64,000 nt of DNA from Puniceibacterium confluentis (lineage in GTDB: Bacteria > Pseudomonadota > Alphaproteobacteria > Rhodobacterales > Rhodobacteraceae): assembly GCF_007923445.1 (NCBI RefSeq), contig NZ_VOJI01000008.1:154502-218501 (forward strand), written 5' to 3'. Both the position numbers and the translations under genes were made by a program. Below are positions 38,981 to 48,324 of this stretch, one piece after another; the first letter of the stretch is position 1; the number at the start of each line of letters is the position of its first letter. The notes under the pieces were generated by a model. The model did no database searches. It had not been told where the DNA came from and saw only the letters and a list, made by a program, of their open reading frames with translations.

Positions 38981-40018
38981 ATGGCCGGAAAGAACACGCC
39001 GCGTCCAAAGCTCAAGGATGTCGCCCGCATCGCCGGTGTCGGCACGGCGACAGTCGACCGGGTTTTGAACGAACGTGGCAACGTCAGCGAAGATGTGCGC
39101 CGCAAGGTGATCGAGACGGCCCGGTCCATCGGACTGCGCCGCCAGCTGCCGCCCTCCTACAAGCCGCTCATCCGGGTCAACCTGATCCTCGCCCGTCCGG
39201 ATCTGCCGTTGCTGGTGCGGATGGCGGCAGAATTCCGCAATCTCACCAAGTCCATCGACCGGCGGATCAGCCTGCACATAACGACCCTCGCCGACGATCT
39301 TCCCGAAACGGTCAGTGATGCCCTGCGCGCCACGACCTGCAACGCCGTCATCGTCTATGCGCAGAACACCGCCGCGACCCGGGATGCCATAGATTACTTG
39401 CATGCGCGCGGCATTCCGGTGGTGTCGATCATCTCTGACCTGTCGGGGTCGAAACAGCTGGCCTATGCCGGAACCAACCATCACGCCGCCGGGCGCACCA
39501 CCGGGTACTTTGTCGCCCGGATGAGCCCGAGAGCCGGGCCGGTGATCGTGCTGTGCAGTCACCTGGGGTTTCAGGCGCATGCGGAACGCATTGCCGGTTT
39601 TCGCGAATACCTCGACGAAGCCGCCCCGCACCTGACCATCGCCCGCATCGTCGAGGGGCAGGACGACCGCGTGCGGTCGCGCGCAAGGCTCGAGGCGGCG
39701 TTCCGCGAACTTCCCGATATCGTGGCGATCTACAACGTCGGCGGCGCGAATCTTGGGGTTCGTGCCGCGATCGAGGCTGATATCCTCAAACAGCGCCCGT
39801 TGTTCGTGGGCCATGAACTGACCGACCACACCACCCGGATGCTGCGCGAGGGCCTGATGACCCTGACACTAGATCAAAGCCCGCGTCAGCAGGCGCAGTT
39901 CTCGCTTGATGTCCTGATGGATCATTTCGGCTATGAAGGCATGCCTGTCAAACGCCCCTATGCCTCGAACGTGCCCATCGTGCTTTACGGGCCGGAAAAC
40001 ATTCCCCCGGACAGCTGA
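38981..40018 (+). CDS. LacI-family transcriptional regulator 3
   Basis: A 345-aa regulator with helix-turn-helix [20 protein letters not shown] and a sugar-binding-like effector domain ('VYAQNTAATRDAIDYL', 'GTNHHAAGRTTGYFVARM', 'LGFQAHAERIAGFREYL'). The effector domain differs from regulators 1 and 2, so the ligand may differ. The ATG at 38981 follows GGGACAG. It is divergent from the hydroxylase-like gene and the importer operon and probably controls them. Confidence 0.9.
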   Translation: MAGKNTPRPKLKDVARIAGVGTATVDRVLNERGNVSEDVRRKVIETARSIGLRRQLPPSYKPLIRVNLILARPDLPLLVRMAAEFRNLTKSIDRRISLHITTLADDLPETVSDALRATTCNAVIVYAQNTAATRDAIDYLHARGIPVVSIISDLSGSKQLAYAGTNHHAAGRTTGYFVARMSPRAGPVIVLCSHLGFQAHAERIAGFREYLDEAAPHLTIARIVEGQDDRVRSRARLEAAFRELPDIVAIYNVGGANLGVRAAIEADILKQRPLFVGHELTDHTTRMLREGLMTLTLDQSPRQQAQFSLDVLMDHFGYEGMPVKRPYASNVPIVLYGPENIPPDS

Positions 40019-40093
40019 CTGATTGCGGCGCTGTCGGCGGCAACACGGCCTGCCTCTGACACCGGACACGGCAGCACGGGACCGGGCGCAGCC

Positions 40094-40855
40094 TCAGACA
40101 TGCCCCTCGGTCGGAATATGGATCGTGGTGCCGCAATGTTTGCAGTGCACGGCGTCGGGGTCGTGCAGAAACAATCCGCAGGTGCCGCATGTCACCCGCG
40201 CTTTGGACGGGCGAAACAGCACCTGGAGCAGACGCAGGAACAGCGTCACGCCAAAGATCATCACCGCCACCGACAGCATCCGCCCCCAGTCGCCTGTCAA
40301 AGTGATGTCGCCAAACCCTGTCGTGGTCAGCGTCGTGACCGTGAAATACAGCGCATCCGCGTAGTTGCCTATCTCGGGGTTGATGCCGACCTGCGTGGCA
40401 TAGATCAGTCCGGTCATCACAAACAGAAAGACGCCCAGGTTGATCGCCGCCAGGATGACATCCTCGTTGTCGCGGAAATAGCGGAAATCCTGCCGCAATC
40501 GCGCCAGAAGCCGATAGGTGCGCAGCAGGTTGAGCGTTCTGAGGATACGCAGGAAGCCAAGCCCCTCTCCGGCGATCGGCAACAGGAACGAGACGATCGC
40601 CGCGATGTCGGCCCATGTGGTCAGACGCAGCAGGAACCGGCCCCGGTCCGGCTCGAGCCAGGTGCGGATCAGAAAATCCGTGAGGATCAGCAACCCGAGC
40701 ACGGCGTCGATGATCTCGACGATCGGGGCGCGGGGCACAAACGACGTGGCGATGACAAAGCAGACAGTGCCGATGTCAAAGATCAGCAGCCCATAGCGAA
40801 AGGCATGCGCCGACGGCGTGTCATCCAGGTAGAGCGATCTCAGTTTTTCGAGCAA
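40094..40855 (-). CDS. Voltage-sensor-type potassium channel with C-terminal zinc ribbon
   Basis: A 253-aa six-span ion channel. The S4-like helix carries regularly spaced arginines ('RILRTLNLLRTYRLLARLR'), and the pore has 'TLTTTGFGDITL', a variant of the TVGYG potassium filter with GFGD. After the last span the C-terminus holds CGTCG...CKHCG, a four-cysteine zinc-ribbon-like knuckle. Such a soluble tail on a small bacterial channel is unusual. No operon partner; it converges on lacI-3. Confidence 0.85.
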   Translation of the reverse strand: MLEKLRSLYLDDTPSAHAFRYGLLIFDIGTVCFVIATSFVPRAPIVEIIDAVLGLLILTDFLIRTWLEPDRGRFLLRLTTWADIAAIVSFLLPIAGEGLGFLRILRTLNLLRTYRLLARLRQDFRYFRDNEDVILAAINLGVFLFVMTGLIYATQVGINPEIGNYADALYFTVTTLTTTGFGDITLTGDWGRMLSVAVMIFGVTLFLRLLQVLFRPSKARVTCGTCGLFLHDPDAVHCKHCGTTIHIPTEGHV

Positions 40856-40903
40856 CGGCGTGTCCCTCTGTGAATCCGGTGCAGCGCAGGTGTCGGCGTT
40901 TCG

Positions 40904-42010
40904 CTAGCCGTCTTCCCAGTCGGATCCAATCGGGTCACGGTCCTTGCGCCGCTCTTTGTGGATCATCTCCTGCGCTTCGGCCTGTTCCTCGGGATCGCTG
41001 TGGTCCGGCGTGTCATGGGCCGCTGCATGCGGAGTCAGCGCCAGGGTGAACAGCATGGGAAAGTGATCCGATCCGATGAAGGGCCCCCGGCGTATGTCGA
41101 CAAGGCGAAACTCGGGATCGTGGAACAGGTGGTCCAGTGGCCAGCGAAAGGCCCAGTAGCGTGCATCGAAGGTGTTGTAGAAACCGCGTCCCACCCGGGG
41201 ATCGAGCAGCCCGGAAAGCCGCTGGAACCGACGGGTGGTCGCCGACCAGGCCACATCGTTGATATCGCCGACAACAAGCGACGGCAGCGTGTCGTTCTTT
41301 GCCTCCATCCCGACCACGGCGATTTCGGCGTCGCGGCCTTCGCTGTCGTGGTTGGGGACCGGCGGCTCGGGATGGATTGCGTAGAGCCGAAACGCCAGAC
41401 CGGAGCGGGTTTCGGCAATTGCCCGGACCGACGGCACACCATCGACCACCATGTTGCGCACCTCGATATCGCGCATCGGCAGGCGGGAATAGACGATCAT
41501 GCCATAGCCGTTGTCCTGCGGGCGTTCGATGCGGTGCAAAAAATCCCCGGCAACGTCACGCAGGCTTTCGGCCCAGGGAGCGTCGGTTTCGAGACCGATG
41601 AATATGTCGGGCTGTTCCGTCCGGATCAGCTCCACCAGCTTGCCGTAGTCGCGGTTCGACATCTTGACATTGGCAGCGAGGACCGACACCTGCGCCTGTT
41701 TGTCTGCGGCCAGTTCCGCATCCGCCTGAACCGACTGGCTGTGCCACACCGGAGTAAAGCGTGCGACGTTGGCAATCTGCACCGCCAGGCTGATGCCGAT
41801 CAGGACCAGCGCCGCAACACGGCCCGGACCCGAGAGCACCAAAAGGCCGACCGGGATCAGGGCCAGCAGGACCGCAATGATCTGCAAGCGCGGAAATTCC
41901 ATCGACCGGATCGCGCCGTGGGCAATCCGCGAAAACGGCAGAACCGTTGCAGCCAGGCCCATCGCGACAAGCAGCCACACAATGACGGTTGCAAAAAACA
42001 CGTCGGTCAT
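40904..42010 (-). CDS. Membrane-anchored endonuclease/exonuclease/phosphatase-family protein
   Basis: A 368-aa protein. The first ~95 residues hold about three membrane spans. The remainder is an EEP-fold hydrolase: 'VSVLAANVKMSNRDYGKLVELI', 'PDIFIGLETDAPW', 'SLVVGDINDVAWSATTRRF' and 'PLDHLF...GSDHFPM', the last providing the catalytic Asp-His pair. The active site probably faces the periplasm. Substrate (nucleic acid, phospholipid or phosphoinositide) unknown. The C-terminus is highly charged. Confidence 0.85.
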   Translation of the reverse strand: MTDVFFATVIVWLLVAMGLAATVLPFSRIAHGAIRSMEFPRLQIIAVLLALIPVGLLVLSGPGRVAALVLIGISLAVQIANVARFTPVWHSQSVQADAELAADKQAQVSVLAANVKMSNRDYGKLVELIRTEQPDIFIGLETDAPWAESLRDVAGDFLHRIERPQDNGYGMIVYSRLPMRDIEVRNMVVDGVPSVRAIAETRSGLAFRLYAIHPEPPVPNHDSEGRDAEIAVVGMEAKNDTLPSLVVGDINDVAWSATTRRFQRLSGLLDPRVGRGFYNTFDARYWAFRWPLDHLFHDPEFRLVDIRRGPFIGSDHFPMLFTLALTPHAAAHDTPDHSDPEEQAEAQEMIHKERRKDRDPIGSDWEDG

Positions 42011-42232
42011 CCCTCTGTCTGGAGTCTTTCATGACACTTAAGCCGGAAGCGTTGCGGGTAAAGTGCAAAGACGCGGACCGGATCACGGTTGCGCACCAGC
42101 ATCACAACAGCATCGCGCCAGAGTTGAGCGGATCCTGTTGATGTCCCTTTGAAGGTTAGCAAATTTTTGGTATCATCGCGGCATTGTTCAAAATCCCTTC
42201 CTGCGTCTGCATCTGAACCCGGCGGAATCATT

Positions 42233-43294
42233 GTGCTGCTCGACCATGAAAAAGCCAGTGTCCTGAGAGAGTTGCTTGATGTTGTCAGCAGCGATCCCAG
42301 CCCGGCGCATGCGTTGCGCCTGCTTACGCCCGAGGCGTTGCGGCAGAATCTTTCAGCCTCACCAACTGTGGTGGCGGTCTTTGCCGAAGAGGTTCTGAGC
42401 GTCTGTATCCGCGCCGGGCCGGGGCCGGTTCTGGATATTCTGAACTACCTGATCGACGACAAGGGACGTCTGGGGCTGGAGATGGTGCGGCTCAGGTTGC
42501 GGGCGCCGCAGCCGGTCATTGCCCATCCGATCGAGGCGGAAATCATCGCCGGGGCCTATCCCTTTGCTGACCGCCAGCGGCTGCGCCAGACGCTGCGCAA
42601 GATGATCGACCCGGGCCATGACCGCCCCATCCTGCAGATCACCGGCGACAGACGTTCCGGCAAGAGCTGGACATATCAGCTGCTGCGACACTGGGCGCGG
42701 GAGGAAACCGGGCATGTAATCTGCCACTACGAGGTGACCGAAGACTCCGGTCCCGACGCCGGCCCGTCCGAAGTGGCCTGCGATCTGGTGGCGCAACTGG
42801 GTGGCATGATCGGCAACCTGTCGCAGACCACGAACGAAGACGCCTATGCCAATGACCTTGCACAGAGGGTGATCCGGGCGGCCAACACCGTGCCCGATGT
42901 GCCGGATGCGCGGGTCTGGTTTGTTTTTGACGGCTTCAGCCAGAAGGCTCTGCGCGCGGATACGGCCAAGTTCTTTCTCGCCCTGTCGCTGCATTGTACC
43001 AAGGGGATCAATGCCCGGCGGCATCGCGTGGTGTTCTGCGAACTGGCCTATGCCCTGGCGGCCAAGATCCGCATGAACGTGGCGACCTACGAAACCGAGC
43101 CGCTGACCCGCGACCACATCCGCAACGTCGTCAGTGCTGCGGTGGCCTTGCGGTCCAACCTGACGGCGACCGACATTCCCGCGATCACCGATGCGATCAC
43201 CGATGCCGTCCTGCAAGGCAACGCCGAACCTTACGTCGACCTGTCCGAAATCGGCGCGCGGCTTGAATTGCATATCTGTGAAGGACAGGTGTGA
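42233..43294 (+). CDS. Conflict-system protein: helical adaptor-like domain plus P-loop NTPase
   Basis: A 353-aa protein if started at GTG 42233, which has GGCGGA six bases upstream; the frame is open to 42149 (TTG), but that segment is AT-rich and unlike coding sequence here. Residues 1 to about 85 form an all-helical module resembling effector-associated (EAD-type) adaptor domains, by pattern only. A P-loop domain follows: Walker A GDRRSGKS at 138-145 and Walker B WFVFDG. It is the first gene of a three-gene operon; the next ATG overlaps its stop by one base. Probably a signal-relay NTPase in an NTP-dependent conflict system. Confidence 0.7.
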   Translation: MLLDHEKASVLRELLDVVSSDPSPAHALRLLTPEALRQNLSASPTVVAVFAEEVLSVCIRAGPGPVLDILNYLIDDKGRLGLEMVRLRLRAPQPVIAHPIEAEIIAGAYPFADRQRLRQTLRKMIDPGHDRPILQITGDRRSGKSWTYQLLRHWAREETGHVICHYEVTEDSGPDAGPSEVACDLVAQLGGMIGNLSQTTNEDAYANDLAQRVIRAANTVPDVPDARVWFVFDGFSQKALRADTAKFFLALSLHCTKGINARRHRVVFCELAYALAAKIRMNVATYETEPLTRDHIRNVVSAAVALRSNLTATDIPAITDAITDAVLQGNAEPYVDLSEIGARLELHICEGQV

Positions 43295-46200
43295 TGGCCC
43301 AGTTGTCCCAGGCCGGTCAAGCCTACCTCGACAAGGTTCTGCAACGCATGGATGCGCCAAAGGCCGCCGCAGAGCCCGAGGGCGCGGTCAGTGATGCCGC
43401 CCGCGCCAAGGCATTTCGCGCCGCGGCCGTGCAGCATGTCTTTTGCATCCCAGAGCTGGCTGCCGAGGCGACCGCAGAGGGTCGCGCCGTTGCCGCTGCG
43501 CTGCACGGCAACAGCTTTGCCGCGCCCGGCCACAAACGCGCGGGGCGGCGCACCCTGAACCGGGCCGAGCGGTTGCGGCAACTGGAAATCCTTGCCACAC
43601 CCGAGGCGGCGCGGGCGGTGCTGGCCGGTCTGCCGCAACGGGTCATGACCCAGACCCAGACCCTGTTCGAATCCTTGCTGCAGGGCGCGACGCCATCACC
43701 CGAAAGGCTGACGCAAACCCAGCTGATCCGGCTGGGCGAAGTGCAGCGTTGGGCGCAGGCTCTGGGCATCATGCCGGTGCCGTCGGACAGGATGGAGCTT
43801 GCTCTGGGACTGGCGGCGGTGGTCAGCAGCTTCCAGCATCTGATCAGCGAACACTTTGTCGGCCGCGAAGCCGATGTCTCGGCGATGCTGGAGTTCCTGG
43901 GACTCGAGGATCAGAGCCTGCTTGCGCGCGCCACATCCTTCTTCCGGGGTGAAAAACCCCGGATCATGTTCATCGAAGGCGTGGGCGGGATCGGCAAGAC
44001 GGCGCTGATCGGCCATGTGCTGAACACCTACCGCGCGGACAGCCGCGGCCCGCGTTTTGCCTTTGCCTACATGCCCTGCGACGATCCGACCTTTGATATC
44101 CTGCGCTCCGAGATCATGTTGGCCGAAGCCGCCGAGCAGGTGCTGCATCACGTGCGCCTTTCGGCAACCTACCTCGGTCAAGTCCCGCTGGACCGGTTCG
44201 AGGCGCGCTATCGCGACTTTCAGGACCAGCTGCAACGGTCCGAGTCCCTGACGCGGACGTTTTCGACCAGAAGTTCCAAGTTTGACTCGCAGGGTCACCG
44301 GCTGGAGAACACCCGGGATGTGCGCGAAGTGTTGTGGGCGGAATTCGCGCTTCTGGCCGATTCCGCAAGCGAGGCCCTGCGCCGGTCCGGCACCGATCAG
44401 CCCGCCGTGGTGTTGATCATCGACACCTTCGAGGATGTGCAGGGCCGGATCGACACCACGTCGCGGCACTTCTGGACTTGTCTGTCGATGCTGATGCAGT
44501 TCAGCAGCAACATTCGCATCGTCGTGGCCGGGCGCAGTCCGCTTGCCCGCCCGGACCTGGGGGTGCCCAGCCATTTCATCAGCATGCAGGAGCTGCACGA
44601 GACCGCCGCGCTTGACCTGCTGGCGCGCGAGACCGGCGGCCGGCGCGAGGATCTGCATGGCGTTGTCCGCAAGATCGGTGGCAACCCGCTGAACCTGCGC
44701 CTGGCGGCCCGGGTTCTGGGTGAGAACGGCGCCGGGGCGCTTGGCGATATCCGCACCCGCAGCCGCCTGTTTCAGCGGCTGGGGCCGGAAATCATCCGCG
44801 GACGGCTGTATCAGCGGGTTCTGGACCATATTCAGGACGACGACCCAAGGGTGCGCAAACTGGCGCATCCCGGCATGATCCTGCGACGCATAACACCCGA
44901 TATCATCCAGACCGTTCTGGCGCGGATCTGCGACATCGCCATCGCGGACGATGCCGACGCGCAGCAGCTGTTTGACGCCCTGCAACGCGAACACACGCTG
45001 GTGCGGCTGGAGGATGACGGGTCGCTGCGGTATCGCCAGGACCTGCGGCAGTCGGTGCTGGATCTGCTGCGCGCCGATCAGCCCGAAATCACCCTGCGCG
45101 CGCATCAACACGCCGCACGCTATTACAGCGCCCCGCAAACGCCGATCGAGCTGGCGGAATACATCTACCACACCCTGATGCTGGGCGAGGAGCCGGATGC
45201 GGCGATCTATCTCTCCCAAAAACTGGGCACTCTCGATCCGGCGGTACACCCCTACCTTGTCAATGCCATGGACGAGCTGCCCCCGCGCGGGCGGTTGTTC
45301 CTGGCCAGCCACCTCGGGCTGGTTGTCCCGGATGACTTGCGCGCCGCAGCGGATACAGAGGAATGGGAACAGATCGTCGGTCCGCGACTGCTTCGGGTGC
45401 TGGCCAGCGCCGAAACCGCCGCCGCGCTTGAAATGCTGGGCGAACGCGAGGGGCGCACCGAAGACAGCCCGCTGATCGCCATCGAGGCGCGCTGCTATCT
45501 GTCGCTCGAGGACTATCAGACCGCCCAGGAGTTTCTGCGCGCGAAACTCGACAGCTTCCCGGTGATCGGCAATCCCGGACGGCGGGCCGAGCTGACCTGG
45601 TTGCTGGCGCAGGCACAGTTGCGGTCGGGCAACCGCGAGGGCGGGATCCAGACCCTGCTGACGCTGGAAGAGGCGGCGCGCACCCTGCTGAACCCGGTGG
45701 CGTGGATCCAGACGCTGGCACTGCTGGTCGATCTGGTCAAACCAGGCGACAGCCGCCGGGACGGGTTGCAGGATACGCTTGCTTCCGCCCTGCTGAGCTG
45801 TTCCGACGACCTGCTCGACAAGGAGGCCGATGTGATCCGCCACGCCTTTTCCCGCATCCACCCGGATCAGAGCCCAAAGCTGCCGCGCGTGGCGACAACG
45901 GCGATTTCGACACTGTTCGACATCGTGGCACAGCACAGCCGGTTTGCCATGACCCGGCCCATTTTCGACGGGTTGCGGGCGACCTTCGCGCCCTATGCCT
46001 CGGCGATGGAGCCCGCCAGCGAGGACGACAGGCAGGAACGGTCCGACGCCGCGATTCTCGCCGCCAGCGTCCTGAAGGTTCTTGACCAGCCGCAGCAGAC
46101 CACGAGCGGTTTTCTCAGCCTGCTGTCCCTGATCCGGGCCGCCATCGTCCGCTCGGAGTCCCGTGCCGATTTGGTGATGCGGGTTGCCTGCCGGGGCACC

Positions 46201-46311
46201 TGGTGGCTGACGCAGGCGGTTGAGGGGTCATTGATGGCCGCCACACTGGGCGGGCTGGAACCCTATCGCGCCCCGTGGGAGCTTTCTGCGGATCAGGAAG
46301 TGCTGGCCTGA
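43294..46311 (+). CDS. STAND-type NTPase with helical-repeat C-terminus (1005 aa)
   Basis: A 1005-aa cytoplasmic protein. After a ~185-residue helical N-terminal region comes 'FVGREADV' (188-195) and Walker A GVGGIGKT (229-236), Walker B 'VVLIIDTFED' near 375-385, and 'GGNPLNLRLAARVL', the GxP-type motif of NACHT/NB-ARC-like STAND ATPases. A winged-helix-like stretch follows, then TPR-like repeats ('YLSLEDYQTAQEFLRAKL', 'LAQAQLRSGNREGGIQTLL') to the C-terminus. STAND proteins are sensor switches that oligomerise on ligand binding. Flanking adaptor/P-loop and adaptor/trypsin genes mark a conflict-type operon. No experimental counterpart known to me. Confidence 0.85.
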   Translation: MAQLSQAGQAYLDKVLQRMDAPKAAAEPEGAVSDAARAKAFRAAAVQHVFCIPELAAEATAEGRAVAAALHGNSFAAPGHKRAGRRTLNRAERLRQLEILATPEAARAVLAGLPQRVMTQTQTLFESLLQGATPSPERLTQTQLIRLGEVQRWAQALGIMPVPSDRMELALGLAAVVSSFQHLISEHFVGREADVSAMLEFLGLEDQSLLARATSFFRGEKPRIMFIEGVGGIGKTALIGHVLNTYRADSRGPRFAFAYMPCDDPTFDILRSEIMLAEAAEQVLHHVRLSATYLGQVPLDRFEARYRDFQDQLQRSESLTRTFSTRSSKFDSQGHRLENTRDVREVLWAEFALLADSASEALRRSGTDQPAVVLIIDTFEDVQGRIDTTSRHFWTCLSMLMQFSSNIRIVVAGRSPLARPDLGVPSHFISMQELHETAALDLLARETGGRREDLHGVVRKIGGNPLNLRLAARVLGENGAGALGDIRTRSRLFQRLGPEIIRGRLYQRVLDHIQDDDPRVRKLAHPGMILRRITPDIIQTVLARICDIAIADDADAQQLFDALQREHTLVRLEDDGSLRYRQDLRQSVLDLLRADQPEITLRAHQHAARYYSAPQTPIELAEYIYHTLMLGEEPDAAIYLSQKLGTLDPAVHPYLVNAMDELPPRGRLFLASHLGLVVPDDLRAAADTEEWEQIVGPRLLRVLASAETAAALEMLGEREGRTEDSPLIAIEARCYLSLEDYQTAQEFLRAKLDSFPVIGNPGRRAELTWLLAQAQLRSGNREGGIQTLLTLEEAARTLLNPVAWIQTLALLVDLVKPGDSRRDGLQDTLASALLSCSDDLLDKEADVIRHAFSRIHPDQSPKLPRVATTAISTLFDIVAQHSRFAMTRPIFDGLRATFAPYASAMEPASEDDRQERSDAAILAASVLKVLDQPQQTTSGFLSLLSLIRAAIVRSESRADLVMRVACRGTWWLTQAVEGSLMAATLGGLEPYRAPWELSADQEVLA

Positions 46312-46332
46312 AGCTGCAACAGGAGACGGACA

Positions 46333-47547
46333 ATGTCGGACTGGGACGGATTTCTGGAACGTGACACCCGTCGAAAGGTGCGCAACATTCTGGTGCAGAA
46401 CGGTTTTGACGCCGACGCGTCGTTCCGGATGCTGCTGGCGGATGTGCCGCCCAACTACCGTGCCTCCTTGGGAATCCAGGGGTTGAACGGCCAGATGCGT
46501 CTGGATGAAACGCTGCGCGACATGAACAAGGTGGTGAGCCTGCGCAATGGCCAGAGGCCGCTGACGCTGTTTCTGGAGAATGCGCTGGACAACATCCAGG
46601 ACAGCGCCGACATCGCGGTGATCGAGACCGCGCTGCGACGGGTGAAGGACGGCGGTGCCGCTGAAACGGCCGGGTTGGCAGGTGCCGCACCTGCCGCAGC
46701 CGGGGCGGATGCGGCCAAGTTGCGCGCCGCACTGCCCGACATGGCTGCGGTCGAAACCGGGATCACCCAGGAGGCGTTGATTGGCGGTTTCAACGAAACG
46801 CTGCCGGTGTCTTTCCTGCGCGCGGGCCTTCAGGCGTCGCAATCGGTGTTCAAGCTGGTGATCCACAGCCATCTGGACGGCGCACCGCTGTTCGGGGCCG
46901 ACGATTCCGCCGATCTGTCGTTTGGCACCGCCTGGATGATCGGCCCCGGACTGGCGATCACCAACAACCACGTCTTCAATGCCCGGCGCGATCACGAACC
47001 GCCCGCCAGTGACGTCGACTATACACTGCAAGTGCAGACCGCGCGGCTGATCGCGGACTTTCACGAGGCGGACGCGGAACCCGCGGGACAGGTGCTGCCC
47101 GGCGGGGCGCTTGTCGCGCGCGATGCCGGGCTGGATTTCGCGATCTTCAAGGTGCCCGCGGAAGTCGCGGGTCGCGCGCCGCTGGCGTTGCGCCGCAACG
47201 CCTTGCGCAAGGGGCCGCAGAATGCGCTCGGGCTGCGGGTCAATGTGTTGCAGCATCCCGGGGGCGGCATCATGAAGCTGGGCTTTCGCAACAATTATGT
47301 CGTGGTCGGCGACAACGACATCCTCGCCTATCTCACCGACACCGCCAAGGGCAGTTCCGGGGCGCCGGTGATGGATGACAACTGGAAAGCGGCAGCGCTG
47401 CATGCCGGCTCGGACAGCATCGGCGACATGCAGATCGAGATTCTCGGCACCCGCATCCGGCGCCGCAATTTCGGCGTGCCGATCATCCGCATCCGCACGC
47501 ACCTGGAAACCCATGCCCCAGCCGTGTTCGCACAGCTTTTCCCGTGA
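46333..47547 (+). CDS. Adaptor-domain/trypsin-like serine protease of the conflict operon
   Basis: A 404-aa protein. Residues 1 to about 100 are a helical module similar in pattern to effector-associated domain 1 ('RRKVRNILVQNGFDADASFRM'-type start). A low-complexity Ala-rich linker (about 108-135) follows. Residues 160-404 are a trypsin-fold protease with an intact triad: His213 (TNNHVF), Asp268 (GLDFAIF) and Ser342 (KGSSGAP). No signal peptide, so it acts in the cytoplasm. AGGAG precedes the ATG, 21 bases after the STAND gene. In described EAD systems such proteases cleave partner proteins after activation. Confidence 0.85.
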   Translation: MSDWDGFLERDTRRKVRNILVQNGFDADASFRMLLADVPPNYRASLGIQGLNGQMRLDETLRDMNKVVSLRNGQRPLTLFLENALDNIQDSADIAVIETALRRVKDGGAAETAGLAGAAPAAAGADAAKLRAALPDMAAVETGITQEALIGGFNETLPVSFLRAGLQASQSVFKLVIHSHLDGAPLFGADDSADLSFGTAWMIGPGLAITNNHVFNARRDHEPPASDVDYTLQVQTARLIADFHEADAEPAGQVLPGGALVARDAGLDFAIFKVPAEVAGRAPLALRRNALRKGPQNALGLRVNVLQHPGGGIMKLGFRNNYVVVGDNDILAYLTDTAKGSSGAPVMDDNWKAAALHAGSDSIGDMQIEILGTRIRRRNFGVPIIRIRTHLETHAPAVFAQLFP

Positions 47548-47564
47548 CCGCAGAACAGATGGCC

Positions 47565-48317
47565 CTAGCGCAATGTGGCAAAACGCAGATCGCGCCAGTT
47601 CAGTCCTGATGTTTCGGTGGCGGGCACTTCGGCCAAAACCATGCCGGGAACGGTCAGCAGCGGCACAGCATCCGTCGGCGGGTCGCGCAACAGCCGCAGG
47701 CGTGTCAGATGCACCGCCCGTGACAGCACCTGCGCCCCGTCGGCGCGCAGGCCGTCGGCCTGGTCGCTGTTCTCGGTATACAGCACCACCGCGCCGGCCA
47801 GATTGGCCCAACTGGTCTGGTCGGCCTCGAACACGGCGCGGTGCAGGGTGTCGATGCTGGTCGACGGCGGCATGCGCAGCAACTCTCCGGTGATGTGATC
47901 CGGTGCCATCCGGCGCGGCACCGGCACCCCCAGTTCTTCGCGCAGCTTGCGATCCGCGTCGCTGACATCCTCCAGCCCGGTCCGCGCATCGCCCATCACC
48001 CAGTTGCGCAAGTCTCCCGCCACCAGTCGCAGCGACAGCAACAGCGGGCGACTGCCGGGCGGGCAGGCCTGTGCACCTGCCGGGGCGGGCACCCCGATCA
48101 GATCGCGGTCTGCCACGGCGCGCAGGGCCTGCGCGGCATCGCTGCCATCCTCTTCGAGCACCAGTGTCAACTCCGCCCCGGCCGGGTTGGCGTGCAGCTC
48201 TTGCGCAAGCCGCAAGACCGTGCCTGCGACCGAGACCGCCTCGGGGTTCAGGTGCCCGCCCTCGCCTGCCGCCAGAAATCCGGCCTCGAGGATCAGGCAG
48301 AGGGCCACCCCTGTCAT
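47565..48317 (-). CDS. Protein of unknown function, last gene of the tyrosinase operon
   Basis: A 250-aa protein starting at ATG 48317, seven bases after the metallopeptidase stop. No family recognised. The N-terminus (MTGVALCLILEAGFLAAGEGG) is mildly hydrophobic but not a convincing signal peptide. The middle has 'RDLIGVPAPAGAQACPPGSRPLLLSLRLVAGDLRNWV', and the C-terminus is mixed alpha/beta ('VPLLTVPGMVLAEVPATE'). It converges on the trypsin-like gene with a 17-base gap. It could belong functionally to either neighbouring operon. Confidence 0.65.
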   Translation of the reverse strand: MTGVALCLILEAGFLAAGEGGHLNPEAVSVAGTVLRLAQELHANPAGAELTLVLEEDGSDAAQALRAVADRDLIGVPAPAGAQACPPGSRPLLLSLRLVAGDLRNWVMGDARTGLEDVSDADRKLREELGVPVPRRMAPDHITGELLRMPPSTSIDTLHRAVFEADQTSWANLAGAVVLYTENSDQADGLRADGAQVLSRAVHLTRLRLLRDPPTDAVPLLTVPGMVLAEVPATETSGLNWRDLRFATLR

Positions 48318-48324
48318 GCCCGGT

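Noticed and set aside
42149-42232. TTG-initiated N-terminal extension of the P-loop NTPase gene.
   Set aside because: It is AT-rich, lacks a ribosome-binding site and adds low-quality residues before the helical domain; GTG at 42233 is better.
43696-45936. A 746-aa minus-strand open frame inside the STAND gene.
   Set aside because: It is an antisense shadow: no domain similarity, and His/Gln/Arg-rich composition typical of the reverse strand of GC-rich genes.
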